Below, in pieces: positions 48,443 through 59,954 of a stretch of DNA of 64,000 nt. The DNA is taken from the NCBI GenBank assembly GCA_028622995.1, contig JAJQJQ010000036.1, forward strand, positions 992,001 to 1,056,000. Reading direction: 5' to 3'. The notes beneath the pieces were generated by a model, which was not told the origin of the DNA, did not search any database, and was given only the letters and a program-made list of their open reading frames with translations. A program made the position numbers and the translations under genes. The first letter of the stretch is position 1. Each line of letters starts with the position of its first letter. Source of the stretch: Panagrolaimus kolymaensis. Its lineage: Eukaryota; Nematoda; Chromadorea; Rhabditida; Panagrolaimidae.

Positions 48443-50027
48443 TTATTTGACTTTCTTTGTTTCGACGATAGTAGTTTTTGTTACAACAGCAGCTTTTGGT
48501 TCCCGATAATAAAGGAAGACGAAAGAGAACAAGAAAACTCCAACCATCATTGAAATTGATGAAACATAATAAGGATATGCACTACGAAGGAAGCGTTCAT
48601 ATTGAGTATGTAAAAGTGGTCGAACAGAAACTTGTTGAACATCGAAAAGATGAGTGTAACCGACACGACGATAATCAACGAGGAATTTGAAAACACCATA
48701 GACATCAGGAAGTTTGAAAACAGTTTTGAACTTTCCATCTGAAAACGAGAATAGCGTGAATATGAGGATTAGCAAACAAGGCTTTAAGAAAACTTACTTG
48801 ATCCTTTCAAGAATGTGCGAACAAATGGATCAATACGAACAAATTCAAGTTGAATATCTTTAGCTTCAAATGGAATCCATTTTCCATCACGTAATTCTTC
48901 AATTTCGATTGAATATTCAACATCTTCGGTGATAGTGTATTCGCGAGGTGGCTGCTTTTCTCCAACTTTATGATGATGAACGGATTTGACACGTAATAAA
49001 CCAACTTCTTGGAAGACCCATTTGGTAAGAGCTTTAGTGAATTCTCCATTTCCTGATTTAGTTGGCCTAAAAAAGTTCGATAAAAGCATATTCAAACGGT
49101 AAAGCAATCCTTACTTAGCACCATTACCAGCTTTTGCAACATTAGCATTGATGAATTCATCAGAGAACATATCAATTGAACCAGTAATAACGACACGAGC
49201 ATTATTGCGAGCTTGAAGTGCACCAACTAAAACAGTTGAACGTCCAATAGCACTTGGGTATTCATTAACAGCTTTTCCAGGAGCAAATGAATATGTAGTT
49301 GTTGAACCAGTTAAAACATCGAGCTTCAATTTGTTTGTCGAACTTGAGATAAGTGAAATACCACGATAGAGAATGGGTCCAAAAGCATCAGAGTTACCAG
49401 TGATAAGTTTGGCTTTGATAAGATTCTTAGGATCAACAACGATGGTGGTATGTTCACCATTATCAAGAGTAGCATCATAGTTGTGATGATCAATAACAGC
49501 TGAAGGTTCTTCATCAAATTCGAATCCATTTTCAGTTGCAAGTTCACGAATAGCATCACCAAGTTTGTTTGAGCCAGCAACAAGAACATTTCCACCGCCA
49601 TCGATGAAGTTGGAGATTTCTGCAACATTGAGAGAGCCACCAAAATCTGAAAATGAATAAGGTTAGAGACATGATTGAAAAAAGCTTCATAATCAAATTC
49701 GTTAGAATGTGCAAACAAAACTACCAATGGAAGAAACAAATAGTTTAAAAGTGGACAAAATTTCTTACCTTGAACACCAGGAGCAAATACAACCAAATGA
49801 TCATAAACGAATTCACCATATTTGATCAAATTGAGATTTGAATCATCCGCACGTTTGAGAGTAACTTGAAAACCACGATCTTCAAGAGATTTGAGATAAA
49901 CGGAATGAGTTTGTTTTAATGCAGGTGATTCAAGAAGAACTAGAACTCGATTCTTTGTTGGAACAGCCATGGTTGTCGTTGAAATAGCGAACAACAGCAT
50001 TAAAGCTGTTGAAAGAAGTTTAAACAT
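48443..50027 (-). CDS. ddost: Oligosaccharyltransferase 48 kDa subunit, DDOST/OST48 (451 aa)
   Basis: Exons in coding order 50027-49769, 49646-49115, 49066-48798 and 48738-48443 give 451 residues (human 456). It starts with a signal peptide ([20 protein letters not shown]) followed by RVLVLLE. A lumenal domain follows ([64 protein letters not shown]). The C-terminal part has [40 protein letters not shown] and one membrane helix ([18 protein letters not shown]) with a basic cytosolic tail. It is a structural subunit of the ER oligosaccharyltransferase that N-glycosylates nascent proteins. The TAA stop is embedded in an AATAAA hexamer (48442-48447), implying a very short 3' UTR. It lies just upstream of AAR2. 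Confidence 0.97.
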
Positions 50028-50919
50028 GATTTGATGTTGATGATTTGATACTTTCTGAAGTTTGATGATGATTGAAAAAAAACGATGAAAAAAAGAATGG
50101 AAACTTTTTTTTGATTGAAGAGAGTTTGACTTTCCACGTTGCAAAACACAAAAATGAAAAAATGCGACGCAGCAAAATTTTTTTGGCCCAATGATAATAT
50201 TTCTGGCTTTGTGTGAAGAAAATGTAAAATAGTGTTTACCATCATTTTTTTTCGCTTTCAACAACGCAGGCAACAATGTTATTATGTTGAAAGCTTTTGA
50301 AATATTTTTTTCTATAAAAAGCCTTTCCTCCTCGTGTTTTTTTATGTTTTGTTATTCGTTAACTTTCTTTAACTCCCGTTTCTCACATTCTTCTTGCCGC
50401 CTATTTTTCTGAAGTTTATTACTTTATCCGTGACCTGTTTGATTTTCTTAGCATTTTCATGAATGAATAAAACTTTTTAATACAAAAATGTAAAATAACT
50501 TATGAAAATTTAGTTTCTATTAAAAATCCGACGAGATTTTGCTTTTTGTTATTTTTTCTTTATTTCTCCATACTATGAGTTTCTAACGGTTACATCCTTG
50601 ATTTTTATTGAAACTAAAAGAACCAAAACTTCTGATGCATTTCCTCCTCCTCGTTCTTTCAGAATCCACATTTTCCCATTGACTTTCTCCTATTTTTCTG
50701 CTTCATTTCATGCTTCGATTCCTTCATTTTAGCTTTAGAATTACCCTTTTTTAAACTTTAAAACCTTTCCTTTTACCTTTATACCTCCACCATTTCTTTT
50801 TTCGTTTATCGATCTTTGCAACAAAAAAGTGATCTTTGTCTTAACGTGTTTCTCTTTGTTTTTTTTTATAACGCAACCTATGTCTTTACTTAACTTTGTT
50901 TTTCAGGCTTAAAATCAAA
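50028..50919. promoter_or_regulatory. Divergent promoter region between DDOST and ISCU
   Basis: No coding sequence supported. The DDOST frame is open upstream of 50027, but the extension lacks family similarity and would destroy the signal peptide. A TTTTTCAG acceptor (AG at 50905-50906) lies 13 nt before the ISCU ATG, a probable leader acceptor. Confidence 0.5.
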
Positions 50920-51488
50920 ATGATGAATTCTCGATTACGTCTACTTGGTTCAGCTGGTTATGATCTTGCTAAAGCTCACAATGCTCTTTCATCAATAACA
51001 TCTGGAGCTGTTTTATCTCGAAATTATCATGAAAAAGTTATTGATCATTATGAAAATCCTCGTAATGTTGGTTCACTTGATAAGAATGATCCCAACGTTG
51101 GAACTGGTGTTGTTGGAGCTCCAGCATGTGGCGATGTTATGAAATTGCAGATTAAAGTATGTTTCTAACTTTTTAACTATCGTCGTTTCTTATTGATAAC
51201 ATTGCTAATTTATAGGTTGATGATAATGGAATGATTATTGATGCAAAGTTCAAAACATTTGGTTGTGGTTCGGCTATTGCTTCGTCATCTCTTGCAACTG
51301 AATGGGTCAAAGGAAAACAAATTGGCTGGGCGAAGAATATCAAGAATGATGATATTGCTAAAGAACTTTCATTACCTCCTGTCAAACTTCATTGTTCCAT
51401 GCTTGCACAAGATGCAATTCAAGCTGCATTAAATGATTATCAAAAGAAACAAACTCAAAAGAATGGAAAGCAACCAACTTCAAATTAG
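50920..51488 (+). CDS. iscu: Iron-sulfur cluster assembly scaffold ISCU (169 aa)
   Basis: Exons 50920-51156 and 51216-51488 encode 169 residues. An N-terminal mitochondrial presequence rich in Arg, Ser and Leu (MMNSRLRLLGSAGYDLAKAH...) precedes NYHEKVIDHYENPRNVGSLD. All three cluster-ligand cysteines are present: GAPACGDVMKLQ, FKTFGCGSAIASSS and KLHCSMLAQDAI. The conserved Asp (CGD), the His before the third Cys, and the LPPVK recognition motif for the Hsp70 chaperone are also present. The protein receives sulfur from the NFS1 complex and builds [2Fe-2S] clusters in the mitochondrial matrix (family knowledge). The stretch GKQIGWAKNIKNDD departs from the common EALTIKN but lies outside the active site. 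Two ATGs in a row at 50920; either may initiate. Confidence 0.97.
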
Positions 51489-51778
51489 AAATGTCCTTTA
51501 TGTACTTATTTTTGTAACTTGTGAATATAAGGTGCTTTTGTATTTGTTTGTGCAAATTTAAGTCATATGACTTTTTGATTATATTTAGTTGTTGTTGATT
51601 GTACTGATGTAAATAAACTTTTATCATTTATTTTTCCTCACATTTTTGTTTGTAAATGTGTATATATCTGATTTTAAATAATAAAGTTGTTTATTCACTT
51701 GTGTGTTTATTGCAAAATGGGTTTACCATTTCGGATATTTTAGTTATTGGAGAGGTTGATAACTGTATTGCTTTAGTT

Positions 51779-52808
51779 ATGACAATGAATGACTCTCCTT
51801 TGCCGTTACAATCATCATCATCTGCTTCTTCTTCCAAACATGTTTACACATTTGAATCTCCTCGTTCTCAAAACTTTTCGCTATCTTCAAGCATCGTTTA
51901 TTACATGGCTATGAACCCTAACAATCCAAAGGTTTATAACAAACTCATAAGAACTTGTAAATACTTTTATCCAAAATCTCGAGCATGGTATATCGGAAGA
52001 GAAGAATTTTATATTCGTTTTCATCATGGCAACTTAAACATTCCATATAAAATTTGGTGCACTGATTATCTTAGTGTTGATGCAAGCTACGTACAAGGTT
52101 TTATTCCTAATTTAATCCCCAAACTTTTTAAATATGACTTTAATTCTTTGGATCTCAGCCATCAAGAACTTTATTTGAATGATTTATTGTTGCTTGGCAC
52201 AAAATCAAGATTTGTTTATTTACGATATTTGTGTATTAAAAATAAAGGTGGATCTGTTGCTTCTTTTGAAAGCATTTTGGAATGCTTCCCAATTGTAAAT
52301 AGGTTTTCATTGTAAGTTTGTTATGATTATGGAGTTTGTTTCACAACTTTAAAGGCAGACTGCTGCACATTTTTGAGACTCATTATTTTTTAGTGAATCC
52401 ACAGAAAATACTCAGCCATCTTTCACTTTTGAAACATCTCATAAAATTATTCATTTCCTTGATTTTCACTATTTAGACAAATTCGATTTCAAAGGACTCA
52501 CAGATGCTTTTGATTTTGATACTTTTTCTATTTATTTAAAGGTAATTTTCTTACAGTAAACTTGTAAGGCAGTTAAAGAACATGATTTTCAGAATCAAAA
52601 GAAAACTTGCTTTCATCTTTTCTTTTCTTCTCAAATTTCAGAAAGTTACAAAACCAAATTAAAAGCATTTTGCGATGAAGTCATTGTTGATTGTAATAAA
52701 GAAAGAAATTTTGTTCCACCAGTTATTGAATTCATGGGACAGGATATGAAAATCAAACAAAAATTACATCAACTTCAAATTACTTTTTTCTTGGGTGTTA
52801 CTTATTAA
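51779..52808 (+). CDS. F-box-like/leucine-rich family protein (298 aa)
   Basis: Exons 51779-52311, 52394-52541 and 52593-52808 give 298 residues. After a Ser-rich leader (SSSSASSSK) comes an F-box-like helical segment SSIVYYMAMNPNNPKVYNKL, then IRTCKYFYPKSRAWYI. Leucine-rich units follow (YDFNSLDLSHQELYLNDLLL, SRFVYLRYLCIKNKGG, FESILECFPIVNRFSL), then FDTFSIYLK and the terminal exon NQKKTCFHLFFS. The last two intron positions match the coiled-coil paralogues, but the N-terminal module is different. F-box-like proteins commonly recruit substrates to SCF ubiquitin ligases. The F-box here is weak, so that role is an inference. The starts and ends of neighbouring genes (ISCU 290 bp upstream) leave little promoter space. 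Confidence 0.82.
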
Positions 52809-52887
52809 TATTTACTTTTTATGCTTTTAAATTGGATTTTAAATTTTTGATTTTTAATAAAGCTTCGATCAAAAACTTTGTTTTTCT

Positions 52888-53433
52888 AAAAAGTTGCCAA
52901 ATGTTGAAAATTTTGAGATGTAAGTTTTCTATGTTCCGTTATTTTTTTCTAATCTATGTATGTGTTTTAGGCATCAATCTAGTTTTTATAACAAAGGGTT
53001 TAAAACTCTCAATGAACTTTTTCCATATAAAAAGCTTCAAATTACCAAAGGATCGTTTAAAACTCTCAATAAACTTGTTCCATTTAAAAAGCTTCAAGTA
53101 TTCAAGTTAACAGCTATTGTTTATAGAGATTTCGAAGCTGATTCTTTCCTTGTTTTTATGGAGGTGAGTGATATATTCTTCTTTATTTATTTATTGATGT
53201 ATACTGTTTTTATTTTTTTTCAGAATCATCCTAATACTCATTTTACACTTTCATTTCGTCTTTATGCAGGAGCTAACTATGAAGAAATTACAGGAGCCAA
53301 CTATGAAGAAATTATTAAAGCTGAACGTGAAGACCTCAAACAGAAGTTGCTTGGTAATTGGGATGATGATTGGAGTGAAGATTGGGGTGATGATTGTCCA
53401 ACTCCTGGTAAACTTAAAGTCGAATTCATATAA
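52888..53433 (+). pseudogene. 5'-truncated copy of the family gene at 60725
   Basis: It begins abruptly inside the core exon (KLPNVENFE) and retains the last three exon segments: to 52919, 52971-53163 and 53224-53433. Splice sites are intact and the frame is open to a stop at 53431. It lacks the start and the first about 190 residues. The tail has grown by two internal tandem duplications, KGFKTLNELFPYKKLQIT next to KGSFKTLNKLVPFKKLQVF, and two GANYEEI units, plus an Asp/Trp-rich insertion (NWDDDWSEDWGDD). I call it a pseudogene because no start or 5' exon is present. Splicing from the upstream gene is possible but not shown. Confidence 0.7.
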
Positions 53434-54101
53434 TTGGTTTTTACATATATTGTTTGCATTGTTTTGTTCTTGTAACATTTTTTCGTTGTTCTTGTTTATT
53501 GAGTTTTGAATAAATTTTTTGTTTGTTTACGGTAGCCATTGTAATGAATCTTTTTGCTTTTTGTAATTTGTAGAAAGTTTTATAATTTTGAGCTTAAAAT
53601 TAGAGAATCTTTTTGATTTAAGTTTTTTGATTTTTCAAGTTTGTTAAAAAATTGATATTATGTCATTGGAAACATGATTGCCCAGAGTTAAATCAGCAAG
53701 GATGCTGATAACTTAGTTAACTAACATACATGCTAGAATTTATAACCAGCTCCATTGTAAATGTTTGGTTGCACTGGAGATGGATGATCGATGATGAACG
53801 GATTCATCGTAGATTACCCAACTTAATGACACAATTTAAGAAGCTACTTAGCACGATTGCTTGTTGTTAAACTGATTTTTTAAAGCATTCAATCAGGAAG
53901 CTTCTTTAATGGGCTTTACTTTGAACATCAAAATACATACAAACAGAGAAAGATTGTTCATTGAACTTTTAACTTACTTGATCAACTTTTCTTTCTTCTT
54001 TTTTGCGTTTCTTTACAAATTCCAAATCCTTAAAATTTTCTTGCCTATTTTTTACGCAAAATTAACAAAGACGCGACGAAGAAGATTTAAGCTATTACAA
54101 A

Positions 54102-54277
54102 CAGGCCTCTTCCACGGGCCGGGTTTTGCCGGCCTGGCCCGGCCCGGCCCGTCAATTTTTTTTTTGCCTTGGTATTCCCTTTGATTTTTTTTCTTTTTTT
54201 AGAAAATGGTCGGCCTCGGCCCGGCCTGGCCCGTCCAAAAGTCGGCCCGGGCTGGACGGGCCGAAGGAAGAGGCCTG
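54102..54277. mobile_element. hAT-type MITE, 176 bp, with 8-bp target duplication
   Basis: Terminal inverted repeats CAGGCCTCTTCC/GGAAGAGGCCTG are flanked by identical ATTACAAA at 54094-54101 and 54278-54285. The interior is made of GGGCCGG/CCGGCCC modules and is far more GC-rich than anything around it. The duplicated segment at 62.5 kb lacks the element and preserves the empty site (GTACAAAA-CGATTTT at about 62507). Confidence 0.95.
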
Positions 54278-54285
54278 ATTACAAA

Positions 54286-54882
54286 CACGATTTTATTTAT
54301 TTTTCACTTTTTTCGGATACTCTTCACTTTCAAAAAACGAACGAACTCCCACCATTTTTTTCTATTATTATTCTTTTTCATCTCTCTGTTTATTCCCGAT
54401 ATAGCAATAACAATAGCAGTAGCCGCGGTCACTCATTTCACTCATTTTCGACAGCTTACAAACAACTCTTTTTCTTTTTTTGGAAAAGTAAACTTTTACT
54501 CCTGAAAAAAAAAAATCATTCATTCTTTTTTCTTTTATTTTTGCGGCGTTCATCTTTCATCGTTGTTTTTTTCTTTTTTTGGATTTTCTGAAAATGGATA
54601 GCTTCTTTAAGTTAGTACATACATTTATTTTTTTGAGTATTGGTCCTTCGTCGTCATTCTCATTCTTGTGGTTGTTGAATTTAGTTTTGTGGATGATGTC
54701 TCTCTGTCTTGTGTATTTATTTGTTTGTATCTATCTTCGTGGATGGATTTAGTTTTGTTCAAAAAATCCTTCTTTTATTTCTGTGTCCATTGATTTACTT
54801 TTGGGTATTTTTTTTTTGTGAACGAGCGTGAAAAAGAAGCAAAAACAGCTTAAAATATTATTATTAAAATAAATTTGTTATT
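54286..54882. other. Rest of duplication copy A and promoter of the next gene
   Basis: Copy A ends at 54405. The remainder is T-rich and has no supported gene. Confidence 0.4.
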
Positions 54883-55423
54883 ATGAGCCGACATGGTTAT
54901 GAAACAACTTTTTTATCTGGGAGAAAAGTTTATTGGTGTCCAAGTTATGAAGGTTAATATACTTTTTAAATCATTTGTTTGTCATCAAAATTTACTTTTT
55001 GAATTTTGTTAATCAAAAGCACACCATTCTGAGGATACTTTAGCTACCAAAATTTTTCATTAAACCAAATACTAAATTTATTTTTATTTTTAAGGTCATT
55101 TAGCATTTTGTCCACAACCTACAGATCATGATAGTTATATTTGGTGTTGTAAATCATATTATCTTGGACACACGGAAAAGCCATCATGTTGCTTGTATGT
55201 TTTACCCGTTGGAACCATCATTGCTTTAATTCTTAGTTGCATTGTTTTACTTTCAAGTTAGTTTTGCTTTTAAAATCTTTGCTAAAAAAATTGCTGCTTT
55301 TCAGTGTTTATATTTTTTACATGTTGGTGTTTGCCTATTTGTCCGTTGAATAAGAAAATTGCCGAAAATAGCGAAATGAACGAAGAAGAAATAGTGAGAA
55401 CGATAAAAATGAAATATTACTAA
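54883..55423 (+). CDS. Small Cys-rich single-pass membrane protein (116 aa)
   Basis: Exons 54883-54952, 55095-55256 and 55305-55423 give 116 residues. The N-terminal part has a cysteine pattern WCPSYEGHLAFCP, YIWCCKSYY and SCC. One membrane helix follows (VGTIIALILSCIVLLSSMFI), then FTCWCLPICPLNKK and an acidic tail (ENSEMNEEEI). Cys-rich ectodomain, one helix and a Cys-rich juxtamembrane stretch recall Shisa/VOPP1-like small adaptors, but no family motif is firm. No signal peptide precedes the Cys region. It is convergent with the next minus-strand gene (299 bp between stops). Confidence 0.75.
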
Positions 55424-55722
55424 ATTATTAATAAATAAATAAAATAAATGATAGTTCGTTCTAAAGAATAATGAGACAGACAAAAGGAAGCTAAAACTTC
55501 TAACACAACAAAAAAGGATCATTGAACAACAAAAAGAAAATGCAAAACACTCATGTGAATCAAAAATTGGATTTAGATAAGTTCGAATACAACAAAGAAA
55601 ACATAGACATTTTGGTTTGTTAAAAAACTTTTATTATTATTACAAACATAAATTAATCACATTTATTCACATACAAAATTACTATTATTACAATTACAAA
55701 ACTAAAAAGAAATCTTTCATCA

Positions 55723-56747
55723 TTATTCGTTAGCGACGGTTCTTGTAGCAGCACCTGGATGTTGTTGTTGTTTTGATGTTTTTAAACCACGGAAGTAACC
55801 ATAGCATTCATAGATGCCAAAGAGGAAAAACAAGCATAGGAGAAGTTCAATAAGATATCCAAATATTATTTCCATTATGTGAAGAGGTTTATAAACTAAA
55901 AAACAAGCATATAAGTTAGTTAAACAAGTTACATAGTTAGTTCGCAAAAGGAGGCAATACGGGAACAAAAAAAGAAACTTACACGAAGTATCCGCATTTT
56001 CAGGATAGAGGCTTCGAATAGTTTTTTCATCCATAGTTACAGTTTTAAAGATGCCATAAATTGCTGCAGCCAACGTAAGGAAGATTGCCAAAATCTAAAA
56101 AAGAAGCATACAAGTTAATGATAAAAGTAAAAAACAAACATACTCGATATCCAAAATATGGAATAAAGAAATAATGTATTTGAGTTGCTCCACCAATGAT
56201 AAGGCAAACAATACCAATAAAAGTAACAATTCCAATAGTTGAATAGCGAATGATTGAACCGAGATCATTTTTGTAAACATTATCGACCAAATTGCATACA
56301 AGAACAAGGAAGAAGAGGATTTCAAAGGCACTTATAATAATGACACCTCGTTTAGCAGGATGCAATCCAAGAGGATGATGTTCTTCTGATTTCTTCTTTG
56401 ATAAAGTTGTTGGATTATTATTGCTATTATTTGATTGATTCTTTGTTGTTGCACCAACAGCAGCACCAGCAGCACCAGGAGAACCATTACCAATAGCAGC
56501 TTCAGATGGAATAGGAGGAGGAGGAGGAGCTTCTTGTTGCTGAAAAAGAAAAGTGAGTGAATATGTGTACCATGGATATTTAGGTAGTAAGTTAACTATC
56601 ACATAAGTTGAGTGAATAAGTAAAGTTGTTGTATAATTAAAGAAAGAAGAAACATACCTTTTGCTTTTGTTGTTCTAGTTGTTGTTGAAGTTTGTAGTCA
56701 ACAAAAAAAGATGGAATTACAGGACCAGGATTAGCAGCGGCAGCCAT
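55723..56747 (-). CDS. Four-helix membrane protein with Pro/Gln/Asn-rich N-terminus (256 aa)
   Basis: Exons in coding order 56747-56658, 56539-56144, 56094-55983 and 55895-55723 give 256 residues. The N-terminal about 95 residues are low complexity (LQQQLEQQKQK, PPPPPIPSEA, NQSNNSNNN). Then four hydrophobic helices: GVIIISAFEILFFLVLVCNL, IGIVTFIGIVCLIIGGATQI, ILAIFLTLAAAIYGIF and IIFGYLIELLLCLFFLFGIY. A short loop (MDEKTIRSLYPENADTS) and a tail ending QQQHPGAATRTVANE complete it. Topology resembles MARVEL/LAPTM-like tetraspan proteins with both ends cytosolic, but I recognise no signature. A poly(A) signal lies at about 55630. Confidence 0.8.
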
Positions 56748-58167
56748 GTTTTTGTTGTTGTAGTTGACGATGCGGATGTTTTCACAATAATGAAAAACAT
56801 TTTCATTTCGTTGCTTCTTCTTCAGTCGTTCTTAAATTGGGAAAAATTCATGGGAAAAATGGAAAGGGAATGTAACAAATTTGCATAAAAGCGCCTGAAT
56901 GAATAAAAGTGCATTGAAATATTTTTTTGTGGGAGCTTTGATTAAAGATGTTAGACATTTTTTTGCTGCTAAAATATCACTAAAAAGTACACTTTTAGCT
57001 TGCATTGTGTTTAATGGCCTAAAACAGATTTTTTATTTTATTTTTTGAAAGTCGTTCAAGTCTTACATTATTTTTTTGAATGAATGAAAACTTGCTTTTT
57101 TCTATCAATTTTTTAATGGAACAAAGAATCTATAAAAAATAAAACTCTTACTTTCAAGCTTGTGTTTTATATATTTTTTTAAATTTTAAAACTACTTATT
57201 CGTTGAATTTCCTTTACTTTACCGATAACACTAAATGAAAAAAAGAAAAATCTTTCATTCAATGTTAACTTTTTTACAATACATCGCTTTTTTTGCCAAT
57301 AAAAAGGGTTATTTTTGTCGATGTTTTTTTTACTTTCAAAGAGCAACAATCATGGAGGTGAATGACACAAATCAATAAAAGTTGAATGTCAACCCTCGCT
57401 TTTTATACTCTTCAAATTGCGGTAGTGGCGACACAATCACATCGAACGTAGTCATTTGCCATAATTATGTCTATCGTCTTATTTTTCTTTCTTTTTTTTA
57501 CTAAGTTGAATGGTTTTTCTTTTGAATAACCAATAATTTCTTTTTTGAATATTTTGGTTGAATTTTTTTAAAGTTTGTTTTCTTACATTGCATCAAAAAT
57601 AATACAGTTTTAGTTTATTTTTTTTTATATTACATAAAGGCACAAATTTATTATTAAACCTTAAATTTTTTCAAAACTAATAAATAATGCGCGAGAGAAC
57701 TATAATTTAAATTTAAGAAAGCATTTTAACCTTTTGCATCCCAAATTAATTAAAGGTATGTTGAAGTATGAAGAAGAACTTTTGCGGAAATGGAGAAATA
57801 AAATTTAATATTTTTTTGTGAAGAGTTAAAAGATATAAATAAGCAGTTTAGTGTATAATTCTGTAATTCAAAGGTTATTTTAAAAAAAAAGGCAGATGAC
57901 CCAAGCTAAAGTACTCACAAAAAAATAAATAAATATCTATTTGTTTGTTTGTTTGTTTTAGAATTTTTTTAAAAGAGAGCTTTCATCATTTTTCTTATTC
58001 TTCGAGATCAAGTAGCTGCCAGCCAGCCTTTCAAAATAAAAAATCAAACACAAGGAAAAACTTTTTTTTCATGCGTAAATAAAAAAGAGAAAACTCCCGC
58101 ATTCTTGTTTTGTTTTGTTTATTGTTTTTTTTCTTCTGCGACTTTGAAAAAAAAGTTTAAAAAAAAA
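56748..58167. other. Divergent intergenic region
   Basis: Upstream DNA of the membrane-protein gene (minus) and the serpin gene (plus). A TTTG tetranucleotide run lies near 57941-57958. A segment at 57400-57480 is locally GC-richer (GCGGTAGTGGCGACACAATC) without an ORF. No gene supported. Confidence 0.45.
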
Positions 58168-59954
58168 ATGTCATTTGAAATTGAAGTAAATTTTGCGTTA
58201 AATTTACTTTCACTTTTGGAAGATGGTGATGATGCTTCATCAAAATCAATAATATTTTCACCGGCTTCCATTTTAAATGGCCTTGCAATGATTTATATTG
58301 GATCCAATGGTGAAACGGAAAAAGAATTAACTGAAATTATTGGAAAAGGTTTGGTGGGACTCTATTTTTTTTTTCAGGGTTCGACGATTTTCGATTTTAT
58401 TAATAATTTTTTTAAAGGTAAAACAAAAGAAGAAATAATTGAATATTTTTCTCAATCTATGAAACGCTCAAATAATAATCGAAGCAATTATAATCCAAAT
58501 TTATTGGCTGTGACATATGCAAATCAAATTTTGGTTTCAAAAAATTTTGAATTGCATCCACAATTTTCTGAAATTATGAAAAATAAATTTGAAGGTGGAA
58601 TTCAACAAGTTAATTTTAAAAATGCTTCTATTGTTGCTTTGGTAAGAATTTTCTTATGTTTCAAAATCGAATATTTAAGGGGAATTTAACATTTTAAAAA
58701 AAATTATGAGTTTCGCATAATTAATTAATTAATTTTTTTTAATTTTTAGAAAATGAATAATTATGTTCGAAAAGTAACAAATAATCAAATTCTAAGCATT
58801 TTATCCCAAGATGCAATAAATCCTGAAACTTCCGCAATGGTAATAAATATTTTACATTTTATTGGACCATGGGATAAATCATTTGATAAACGACGAAAAG
58901 CTAAATTTTATTCTCCACCAAATTCAACAACAACAACTCGAGAAATTTTTATGATGCATAAAACGGTTGAAAATAATGTTAAATGGAATTTTATTGAAAA
59001 TCAAGAATGGGATGTCCTTGGAATTCCATATAAATCTCGTGAAGCTTGGATGTATATTGTATTACCGAAAGAAATAGATGGTTTACCAAAACTGTTGAAA
59101 AATATTTCAGTTGATATGTTTAAACAATGGACAAAAAAGTAAGAAAATAATAAAAATTCTTTTAGTGTTTGGCAGTGAAATTTTTTGCATTTTTTATTTT
59201 GCCTAAAGAAAGGTTTTTGTTGCATAATTTTATAAATAAAATTAAAGTTATATCCTTAAAATTATTATTTAGCATTTTTTGTTTTTTTTTCGTATCAAAT
59301 TTATTCAAATTTTTGAAATCAACAATCACAAATTTTTAAAATATGTACAATATTTTTTTCTAAAACGCTTTTCAATCATTTTTATACCACTTTTTTGGCT
59401 GAATTTTTGGAAAAATGAATATTTAAAAAAAGGCGGCTAAAATCCAACTATTTTCCTCTATATTACTTTAAAATCTTTAAATGTGTACACTTTTTTTAGA
59501 AGTCCATCTTCAAGGATGCACGTTACCATTCCATTAATGAATATAACAACGGAATTTAAAAATTTAAATTGTAAATTAGAAAGTCTTGGAATAAAAAATT
59601 TATTTTCTGATCATTGTGATTTAAGCAAAATGTTTATGAATGGATCATCCTCACATAAAATAGAAAAATTTATTCATAAAACTATTATTCAAGTAAGTTA
59701 AAAAAAAGTAAATTTAAAAACTATGGTTTTTTAAATTTGTAATAAATTATTTTTTTGTTTGTTAGGTTGATGAAGAAGGAACCGTTGCAAGTAGCGTGTC
59801 GGTGGTTCAAACATGTATGAAATCAGCGATTCCAAAAAAATTTAAAGCTGATCATCCATTTTTATATTTTATTACCACGAATGAAAAAGTTAGAGATGGT
59901 TATTCATTTGATTTTATACCTTTAGAATTACTTTATATTGGAACATTTTATTAA
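58168..59954 (+). CDS. Serpin family serine protease inhibitor (391 aa)
   Basis: Exons 58168-58348, 58418-58641, 58750-59138, 59500-59692 and 59766-59954 join to 391 residues, normal for the family. Marks: NFALNLLSLL, SIIFSPASILNGLAMIYIGS, AVTYANQILVSKNF, TSAMVINILHFIGPWDKSFD, WDVLGIPY, MYIVLPKE and the C-terminal DHPFLYFITTN. The reactive loop hinge EEGTVASSVSVV has Gly at P15, Thr at P14 and small residues at P12-P10, as in inhibitory serpins. Counting from P17 puts P1-P1' at Lys-Ser (TCMK|SAIP), so a trypsin-like target is likely. No signal peptide is seen, so it is probably intracellular as in many nematode serpins. Intron 1 is only 69 nt and open in frame, so retention would add 23 residues. 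Confidence 0.92.

Larger units (their letters stand above)
52888..54405 (+). repeat. Segmental duplication, copy A (partner 61467-62630)
   Basis: Homology to 61467-62630 starts at AAAGTTGCCAAATGTTGAA and ends at CCCGATATAGC. Between these points both copies share the gene tail, the 3' flank (AATCAGGAAGCTTC, AGAAAGATTGTT, ACGCGACGAAGAAG) and CGAACTCCCACCATTTTTT. They are in direct orientation about 8.5 kb apart. Copy A is longer because of a MITE and the exon duplications. Confidence 0.88.
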
